A stretch of 64,000 nucleotides of DNA from Duganella flavida (lineage in GTDB: Bacteria > Pseudomonadota > Gammaproteobacteria > Burkholderiales > Burkholderiaceae_D). Of the stretch, positions 58,262-64,000 are shown piece by piece. The stretch is taken from positions 362,568 to 426,567 of the forward strand of contig NZ_WWCN01000004.1 in NCBI RefSeq assembly GCF_009857445.1, in the 5' to 3' direction. The translations under genes were made by a program, and so were the position numbers. The notes under the pieces are model-generated. The model saw only the letters and a program-made list of their open reading frames with translations, was not told the DNA's origin and did not search any database. The first letter of the stretch is position 1. Every line of letters begins with the position of its first letter.

Positions 58262-60571
58262 ATGATGAAACCAAGCTTCAAAAATGCGGGTATCAAGAGC
58301 CGCAAACACGCCACTACTTTGAATCTGGCGGCACTGGCCTCACTGGCCGTGCCCTTTGCGCTGCACGCGGAAACCGCACCGGAGCAGCCGCAAAAGCTGC
58401 CGGAAGTGGTGGTCGACGGCGCCCGCACCAGCGATTTCCAGGTCAGCAAATCGGCGAACGACAAATTCACTGCACCATTGCTGGATACGCCGAAGTCGGT
58501 CACGGTCATTACTTCCGAAGTGATCTCGCAAACTGGCGCGGTGTCGCTGACCGACGCGCTGCGTACGGTGCCGGGCATTACCATCGGCGCGGGCGAGGGT
58601 GGCAACCCGGTAGGTGATAACCTGTTCATTCGCGGCTACAACGCGCAGACTGACACCTACATCGACGGCATCCGCGACAGCGGTTCGCAGTCGCGTGAGA
58701 TTTTCTCGCTGGAGCAGATCGAAGTGGTGAAGGGCCCTAACTCGGCCTACGGCGGCCGTTCGTCGGCTGGCGGCGGCATCAACCTGGTGAGCAAGACGCC
58801 GAAAGCGGAAAACTTCACCAACGCCAGCGTGGGCCTGGGATCGGCGCAGTATCGCCGTGGCACGGTCGACATCAACCGTGTGGTCAATGACGACGTGGCA
58901 GTGCGCCTGAACGTGATGGGTCACGATGCGCACGTCGCTGGCCGCAATGAAATCAAGGGCAACCGCTGGGGCATCGCGCCGAGCGTCAGCTTCGGCATGA
59001 ACTCGGCCACCAAAGTAAACCTGAGCTATTACCACATGCAGTCGGACGAACTGCCGGATACCGGCATCCCGTTCAACAACCCGTTCACCACTGGCGCTAA
59101 CGTCAGCAAGAACGGCGACGGCACGCCGATCAGCGTACCGCGCGATACCTTCTATGGCCTGGTGAACCGCGACTTCCGCAAAACCCAGACCGACATCGGC
59201 ACCATCGACGTGCGTCATGAATTTGCCGGTGGCCTGGTGTTCCGTAACGTGACCCGCTACGGCAAATCGGACAACGACTACATCTGGACCCAGCCGGATG
59301 ACTCCAAGGGCAACACCATGTTGTACGGTACCGTATGGCGCCGCGCCAACACCCGCGTGGCAAGCACCGATTCGCTGGCCAACGCCACCAGCCTGACTGG
59401 CAGCTTCGTCGCCGCAGGCATCAAGCATAGCTACACCGGCGGCCTGGAAATCAGCCGCGAAAATACGGACCGCAGCAGCTATCTGTTCGCGCCGGGCACC
59501 AACAATCCACTGACCGGCACCACCACTTGCCCAACCTCGGGCGCGGCCACGCTGTACAACTGCACCACTATCATCAATCCGAATCCGAACGATCCGTGGG
59601 TGTACACCCGCAGCGTATCGCCGGCGCGTAACACCATCCTGACCAACACCCGTTCGGCCTACGTGTTCGACACCGTGGAATTCACGCCGCAATGGCTGTT
59701 GAATGTGGGCGTGCGCTGGGATGACTACCGCAGCACGCTGGACGTGCCGACCTATACGTTGAACGGTGTAACCACTGCGGCCGCACACGCTGAGGTAAAT
59801 GCGAACTTCGCCAACTACCAGGGGGGCTTGGTGTACAAGCCGTCGGCCAATAGCAGCATCTACGTTTCGTACGGCACCTCGTCCACGCCACCTGGCAATG
59901 ACGCTGGCGATGGTCTGGATGGTCTGACCGCTGCAGTACAAAACCTGGCGCCGCAGGACAGCAAGAACTATGAACTGGGCACCAAGTGGGAAGTGCTGCC
60001 GGGTGGGCGCTTGTCGGTCAGCGCGGCCCTGTTCCGCAGCGAGATGAATAACGCCCGCGTGACGGCGCCGGATGGCACCACGCAAAACGTCGGCAAGAAA
60101 ACCATGAAAGGTGTGGAGCTGGGCGTGAGCGGCAACATCACCAAAGAGTGGCAAGTGTTCGGCGGCTACACCTATCTGGATGGCCGCGTGGCGGACAATG
60201 GTTTCGTGAACACCGGTACCACGGCCAAGCCGGTGTACACGGCGTCGCCATACAACGGTAACGTGTTCCCGACCACGCCGAAGAACAGCGCTTCGCTGTG
60301 GACCTCATATGCAGTGCTGCCGGGAGTGATGGTGGGCGGTGGTGTGAACTACGTCGCCAAGGTATACGCCAACATCAACAACACCAAGTACGCGCAGGGC
60401 TACAGCCGCTTCGACGCAATGGCCAGCTATGAAATCAACAAGCATATCTCGCTGCAGTTGAACATCCAGAACCTGACCGACAAATTCTACTTCGACAAAG
60501 TCTCGTCGCCGCACTACGCCGGCGTAGGCCCTGGCCGCAGCGCAACGCTGACAGCCAACTTCAAGTACTAA
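58262..60571 (+). CDS. TonB-dependent siderophore receptor, Fiu-like
   Basis: A 769-residue outer-membrane receptor with a long signal region ending near LHAET. The plug is of the siderophore type: PLLDTPKSVTVITSEVI, LTDALRTVPGITIGAGEGG, LFIRGYNAQTDTYIDGIRDSGSQSREIF and IEVVKGPNSAYGGRSSAGGGIN. The DGIRDSGSQ.R segment resembles Fiu/CirA-type catecholate receptors. Barrel ends LTANFKY. No STN domain, so it does not itself signal. Expressed with the Fur-family gene and closed by a terminator. Confidence 0.92.
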   Translation: MMKPSFKNAGIKSRKHATTLNLAALASLAVPFALHAETAPEQPQKLPEVVVDGARTSDFQVSKSANDKFTAPLLDTPKSVTVITSEVISQTGAVSLTDALRTVPGITIGAGEGGNPVGDNLFIRGYNAQTDTYIDGIRDSGSQSREIFSLEQIEVVKGPNSAYGGRSSAGGGINLVSKTPKAENFTNASVGLGSAQYRRGTVDINRVVNDDVAVRLNVMGHDAHVAGRNEIKGNRWGIAPSVSFGMNSATKVNLSYYHMQSDELPDTGIPFNNPFTTGANVSKNGDGTPISVPRDTFYGLVNRDFRKTQTDIGTIDVRHEFAGGLVFRNVTRYGKSDNDYIWTQPDDSKGNTMLYGTVWRRANTRVASTDSLANATSLTGSFVAAGIKHSYTGGLEISRENTDRSSYLFAPGTNNPLTGTTTCPTSGAATLYNCTTIINPNPNDPWVYTRSVSPARNTILTNTRSAYVFDTVEFTPQWLLNVGVRWDDYRSTLDVPTYTLNGVTTAAAHAEVNANFANYQGGLVYKPSANSSIYVSYGTSSTPPGNDAGDGLDGLTAAVQNLAPQDSKNYELGTKWEVLPGGRLSVSAALFRSEMNNARVTAPDGTTQNVGKKTMKGVELGVSGNITKEWQVFGGYTYLDGRVADNGFVNTGTTAKPVYTASPYNGNVFPTTPKNSASLWTSYAVLPGVMVGGGVNYVAKVYANINNTKYAQGYSRFDAMASYEINKHISLQLNIQNLTDKFYFDKVSSPHYAGVGPGRSATLTANFKY

Positions 60572-60580
60572 GCAACACCG

Positions 60581-60604
60581 GCCCGCGCAATGCGGGCGTT
60601 TTTT
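60581..60604 (+). terminator. Terminator after the Fiu-like receptor
   Basis: GCCCGC and GCGGGC form a stem with loop GCAAT, followed by GTTTTTT, 9 bp after the stop codon. Confidence 0.8.
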
Positions 60605-60605
60605 G

Positions 60606-60774
60606 GGGTCAGCTCTGTCATTTGGACATGTGGCTCGCACATTTGATATTTCTCAAGCTGTTCCTATGCTGAGGATGATAGAGATTTTTCGGTAGGGGCC
60701 TAGCAGGGATTAAATGAAACGTATTGATATTACTCAGCTTTTGCGATCGTGTGTCCAAATGACAGAGCTGACCC
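60606..60774. repeat. Small inverted-repeat element (MITE- or REP-like), 169 bp
   Basis: Perfect 23-bp terminal inverted repeats at 60606-60628 (begins GGGTCAGCTCTGTCATTTGG) and 60752-60774. The 123 bp interior has no convincing gene and is more AT-rich than its surroundings. It lies between two terminators in a convergent spacer. No target duplication is obvious. Likely a non-autonomous element mobilised in trans. Confidence 0.65.
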
Positions 60775-60781
60775 TGAATAG

Positions 60782-60811
60782 AAAACGCCTGATGAAGACA
60801 TCGGGCGTTTT
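60782..60811. terminator. Bidirectional terminator
   Basis: AAAACGCC and GGCGTTTT plus inner GATG/CATC arms form a long stem between the convergent receptor genes, with A and T runs on the two sides, so it can stop transcription both ways. Confidence 0.8.
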
Positions 60812-60818
60812 GCTTTAA

Positions 60819-63071
60819 TCAGGCGCCTGGTGGTGGGCCGCCGGGGCCGGGACCGCCGGGGCCGCCTGGGCCGCCCGGACGTTGACCGCCCCAGCCGCTT
60901 TCTTCTTTATCCGACGACGAACTCGGGCCGCCAAAGCGGTACGACAGGCCGACGTAGACCACGCGGCCGTCGAAGCGGCGGGTGCTGGTTTCACGCAAGG
61001 TGGCGCTGTTGATGATGGTTTCCATTTTGTTGGTATTGAAGATGTCTGTGACGTTGGCCACCAGGGTCAGCGCCGGCGTCACGGTGTGGCGCACGCTCAG
61101 GTTGACCGAATGGTTAGGCGAGCGATAGCCCTGGCCCGACAAGGTTTTACCCATCATCTGCAACGCCAGCTGGATCTGGTTGGCGGCATCGTACTGGTAG
61201 TTCAGGCGCGCACGGCCGCTCAGCGAGTTGGCGGTGCGCGTTACCAGCACGCCAGTGTCGTCGTAGAAGCTTTGCTGGGCGCGCATCAGGTTGCCACTGG
61301 TGTTCAAGGTCAGCGACGGCGTCAGCTTGCCGCTCACGGTGAATTCCAGACCGCTCGAATGGCTGCCTTCGCCATTGGCCTTGGTGGTCAACAGCACGTT
61401 CGGCGCCACGAAGTAGCGGTAGTCGACGATGGCGTCGGTGTCCTTGCGGTAGTAGCCGCGCAGGTTGGTTTCCAGTGCGCCGAACTTGGTTTCGTAGCCG
61501 ACTTCGAACGAATCGGTCTTGGTCGGCTTCAGGTTCGGGTTACCCGACGAGACGTTGAATTCGTCGCGGTAAGTCACGTACGGATTCAGATCGTTGGCGT
61601 TGGGACGGCGAATCCGGCGCGCATAGGCGAAGCGGATGTTGGCGCTGTCGGTCGCCTTGTAGGTGGCGAAGAAACTAGGTATATAGTTTATATAGTTATT
61701 CTTGGCCTTGACGCCGCCGGTGATCTGGTCGATGTCCATGTCGGTGTATTCGGCACGCAGGCCGGCCAGGGCGCCCCAGCGCTCGTTCAGGCGCATCTGG
61801 TAGCTGCCGTACAGTGCGTACACGGTTTCATCCAGTTCGTAGGCGTTGGTGCGGCCGGCGTTGATCTTGGCCACTCCAGTCACCGGATCGATATCGGTGT
61901 ACAGCGTGTTGAAGCTGCTGTCGTTGGTGGCGACTTTGTAGCCGGCTTTCATGGTGCCGCCCCACAGCGGACGTTCGTAGTCGCCGGTGAAGTCGGCGAT
62001 GTGCGTGCTGAAGTTGTTGTGCTGATTGGCGCGGGTGTCGATCATGCCAGGCGTGGCGTAATCGTTGTTGTAGTTGTTGATGTTGTCGTTCTCGGAGGCC
62101 GAGACGCGCAGATCGATCTTCAGGGTTTCGCCCGGCAGTTCGCCCTTGTGGTCGTAGCGGCCGCCCCAGCCATAGTTCTTGCTGTCGCCGGTGCGGACGG
62201 TGCTACGCACGTAATCGCTGGCCGGGATCAAGCTGGTCGCGCCGTTGATGTAGTGGTCGCTTGAGTGCTGGTCGTTGGTGCGGTTGTTGTAGTTGACGCT
62301 GCCGGTCAGGGTGTCGGTCTGGCTCAGGTTGTAGCTGACTTGGCCGTTCAGGCCTGCCATATCGTTGAGGCCTTTGCCGACCGATTCCTGGCTGCTGTGC
62401 ACGAACGCGCCGCTGCCGGCGTCGTAGCGGTCGCGGGTGACTTCGGCCACCGAGTTGCGGCCGTCGTGACGCACGTTGGCACTGCCCTGGAAGCCCCACG
62501 CACCTTCGTTGTAGGTGGCATTGACGGCACTGTTGTAGCGGCCGGCGGTGCCGGTATTGGCGTTGACGGTGGTGAAGCCGCCCGGCTTGCGGTTGCGGCG
62601 CATCACCAGGTTCAGGATAGGACCGCCACCGGCCTCATTGCCGAACTGCGCTCCGGGATTGTTGATGACTTCGATCGATTCGATATCGTCGGCGGCCATG
62701 GCCTGCAGCGCCGGGCCGCGGTTGTCTCCCTGCAGCATGGCCGACGGCTTGCCGTCCACCATGATCTGCACGTTCGGACTGCCGCGCAGGGTAACGCTGC
62801 CGTCCGGATCCACGTTCACGGAGGGCACGTTGTTGAGCGCATCGGCGGCGGTGCCATTGGTGCTGGAGACGTCGGACTTGACGTCGTAGACCTGGCGGTC
62901 GATGCGGTTGGTTGGACGTTCAGCGGCTACGGTTACCTCCGGAACGACAGCCTCTTTTGGCTTGGCGGTCGTAGCGGGCTTGATGGCTGGCTTTTCGGGA
63001 GTGGTGGTTTGAGCGTAAGCTGGCAGAATAGCGCTGCCGGTCAGGCAGCAGGTAAGCAGTATCTTTTGCAT
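60819..63071 (-). CDS. TonB-dependent receptor, outer membrane beta-barrel (OMP_b-brl_3) type with Gly/Pro-rich tail
   Basis: A 750-residue outer-membrane protein with a signal peptide (ILPAYAQ) and a Pro/Lys/Thr-rich linker. The plug differs from siderophore receptors: YDVKSDVSSTNGTAADALNNVPSVNVDPDGSVTLRG, VQIMVDGKPSAML, IESIEVINNPGAQF. The barrel ends near VVYVGLSYRFGG, after which about 33 residues rich in Ser, Gly and Pro form a tail, an unusual end for an outer-membrane barrel. Substrate unknown. A single transcription unit, divergent from the OsmC gene. Confidence 0.9.
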   Translation of the reverse strand: MQKILLTCCLTGSAILPAYAQTTTPEKPAIKPATTAKPKEAVVPEVTVAAERPTNRIDRQVYDVKSDVSSTNGTAADALNNVPSVNVDPDGSVTLRGSPNVQIMVDGKPSAMLQGDNRGPALQAMAADDIESIEVINNPGAQFGNEAGGGPILNLVMRRNRKPGGFTTVNANTGTAGRYNSAVNATYNEGAWGFQGSANVRHDGRNSVAEVTRDRYDAGSGAFVHSSQESVGKGLNDMAGLNGQVSYNLSQTDTLTGSVNYNNRTNDQHSSDHYINGATSLIPASDYVRSTVRTGDSKNYGWGGRYDHKGELPGETLKIDLRVSASENDNINNYNNDYATPGMIDTRANQHNNFSTHIADFTGDYERPLWGGTMKAGYKVATNDSSFNTLYTDIDPVTGVAKINAGRTNAYELDETVYALYGSYQMRLNERWGALAGLRAEYTDMDIDQITGGVKAKNNYINYIPSFFATYKATDSANIRFAYARRIRRPNANDLNPYVTYRDEFNVSSGNPNLKPTKTDSFEVGYETKFGALETNLRGYYRKDTDAIVDYRYFVAPNVLLTTKANGEGSHSSGLEFTVSGKLTPSLTLNTSGNLMRAQQSFYDDTGVLVTRTANSLSGRARLNYQYDAANQIQLALQMMGKTLSGQGYRSPNHSVNLSVRHTVTPALTLVANVTDIFNTNKMETIINSATLRETSTRRFDGRVVYVGLSYRFGGPSSSSDKEESGWGGQRPGGPGGPGGPGPGGPPPGA

Positions 63072-63200
63072 GGTTTTGACGGCACACCGTCACTGTACGG
63101 TAGAGTTGCCATTATACCAGCGGCATATTTGGTAAAAAACGCCATTTACGCTTCTTTACCTTAGATTTACAAACGAGATTTCAAACCACAGGAACACAGC

Positions 63201-63590
63201 ATGGCACGCGGCACAGCGCACATTGGCAGCGACACTTACACCACCCAAATCGAGGTCAGTGGACACGCGCTGCTGGGCGACGAACCGGCCCGTAACGGCG
63301 GCCAGAATGCCGGTCCGGCGCCTTACGATTATCTGCTGGCCGGACTGGGCGCCTGCACCGCCATCACGCTGCGCATGTACGCTGACCGCAAGCAGTGGCC
63401 GGTAGACACCATCGACATCGAACTGCACCTGACCCACGGCGACGATGATGCGATGCTGGTCCGACGCACGCTCCGTATCAGCGGTGCGGTGGACGCGGCA
63501 CAAAAAGCCCGCCTGGCGGAAATCGCCGAAAAGACGCCGGTCACGCTCACCCTGAAAGCCGGCCTGCGCATCGATACCGTGCTCGCCTGA
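63201..63590 (+). CDS. OsmC-family protein
   Basis: A 129-residue OsmC/YhfA-like protein that may reduce organic hydroperoxides. The first redox Cys is in GLGACTAITLRMYA (residue 52), but the second conserved Cys of true Ohr/OsmC enzymes, normally before a PV, is Thr here (KTPVTLTL). This places it in the one-Cys subgroup whose role is less certain. Start after CACAGGAACACAGC. The 87 bp after it shows no terminator or gene. Confidence 0.86.
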   Translation: MARGTAHIGSDTYTTQIEVSGHALLGDEPARNGGQNAGPAPYDYLLAGLGACTAITLRMYADRKQWPVDTIDIELHLTHGDDDAMLVRRTLRISGAVDAAQKARLAEIAEKTPVTLTLKAGLRIDTVLA

Positions 63591-63676
63591 TATTTTTCAT
63601 CCCGCGACGGAACCCGCTCAGTAATTGCTGGGTCTAACAGCAAGTTGAGCTGTGTGACGCTACCGTGGGGGATGAT

Positions 63677-64000
63677 ATGGACTGGATCAAATATCTGGCG
63701 GGACTGCTTGCTGTTGCTGCCAGTTGCACTGTTGTGGCTACGCCGTTGTTGTCGGAAGGCTTTGATGATGTGGCGGCATTGCCTGCCAAGGGCTGGTTGT
63801 TTGTGAACGATTCCTCGCCGCCGGGTGGCACCGGCTGGTTTCAGGGTAATCCGGCTTTCTTCACCGCAGCGGCGGGGGGTGTCCCTATGTACTTCGTCAA
63901 GCAGTTGCGAGAGGTGCAGGGCAATAAAGTGTCCCGTCTCGCATCATGGCGTACATCACGTCGCAGCGCCGCCTTGCGAGAGCGATCAGTGCTTGGTTGT
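63677..64000 (+). CDS. Exported choice-of-anchor-type protein, partial and possibly disrupted
   Basis: A signal peptide (LAGLLAVAASCTVVATP) leads into LLSEGFDDVAALPAKGWLFVNDSSPPGG and TGWFQGNPAFFTAAAG, a typical N-terminus of choice-of-anchor J-type surface proteins. After about residue 68 (near 63870) the usual continuation is absent; the frame stays open to the window edge but becomes Arg/Ser-rich and unlike the family. Either an insertion or rearrangement begins there, or the protein diverges. An in-frame product continues beyond 64000. Confidence 0.5.
   Translation, partial: MDWIKYLAGLLAVAASCTVVATPLLSEGFDDVAALPAKGWLFVNDSSPPGGTGWFQGNPAFFTAAAGGVPMYFVKQLREVQGNKVSRLASWRTSRRSAALRERSVLGC

Noticed and set aside
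58340..60154. Long open frame of 604 codons on the minus strand
   Set aside because: It lies fully inside the Fiu-like receptor gene in an antisense frame; long shadows like this arise from the high GC codon positions. It has no family motifs and no ribosome site.
60882..62264. Open frame of 460 codons on the plus strand
   Set aside because: Antisense shadow of the OMP_b-brl_3-type receptor at 60819-63071; His/Arg/Val-rich composition typical of shadows.
63870..64000. Possible IS21-type end (repeated GTGTCCC at the window edge)
   Set aside because: Two short GTGTCCC repeats are too little evidence for an insertion sequence end, and no transposase is visible; reported only as a break in similarity.

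Overview
This 64 kb window is GC-rich, densely coded chromosomal DNA that looks like a betaproteobacterium of the Oxalobacteraceae (Massilia/Duganella-like). That placement is inferred from the gene families: many TonB-dependent receptors, LacI-controlled sugar loci, Cache/GAF hybrid kinases, DUF6447 and DUF2459 proteins. No rRNA, tRNA, CRISPR array or prophage was seen.

Region 1 (1-21512) is a glycoside-oxidation and deglycosylation island. It holds two closely related TonB-dependent receptors (the first cut by the window edge), a Tat-exported gluconate-2-dehydrogenase-subunit-3-like protein with a GMC flavoenzyme carrying a [3Fe-4S]-type cysteine pattern, six sugar phosphate isomerase/epimerase-type TIM-barrel proteins, three MFS transporters, a Gfo/Idh/MocA oxidoreductase, an extradiol-dioxygenase-like VOC protein, and TetR, LysR and LacI regulators. 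Its core is the pair at 14546-15926, a TIM-barrel alpha subunit and a DUF6379 beta subunit, which resembles the C-glycoside deglycosidases (CGD). The inferred route is outer-membrane uptake, periplasmic oxidation of a glycoside at C3, MFS import, cleavage of the 3-keto-glycoside, and further handling of sugar and aglycone.

Region 2 (21592-35965) is an organosulfur assimilation locus. Ten genes run leftwards from 33611: TonB receptor, M20 amidohydrolase, SsuD-like monooxygenase, two proteins with the Cys-His-Arg triad of the sulfinate desulfinase DszB, a periplasmic sulfonate-type binding protein, an MFS-ABC permease fusion, a second permease, an ATPase and a class II aldolase. A third DszB-like gene, with Ser in place of Cys, runs the other way. 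The divergent spacer has two near-consensus sigma-54 promoters facing outwards and a phased array of half-sites between them. A sigma-54 activator lacking a sensor domain lies next door, so the locus is probably switched on by sulfur limitation.

Region 3 (36102-53906) is housekeeping and signalling: DUF6447 and DUF2459 proteins, a LuxR regulator, a Cache-GAF receptor overlapping a 1348-residue hybrid kinase, a GH43 gene, a GH2 gene broken by an apparent internal deletion and frameshift, a LacI regulator with twin operators, an M20 peptidase paired with a second Cache hybrid kinase, and an orphan amino-acid-type binding protein.

Region 4 (53917-60811) is an iron block: Fur box, FecI sigma, FecR, FecA-type receptor, a second Fur box, an atypical Fur-family protein and a Fiu-like receptor, followed by a small inverted-repeat element between two terminators. 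The window ends with an OMP_b-brl_3-type receptor with a Gly/Pro-rich tail, an OsmC-like protein, and an exported protein whose reading frame departs from its family near 63870.
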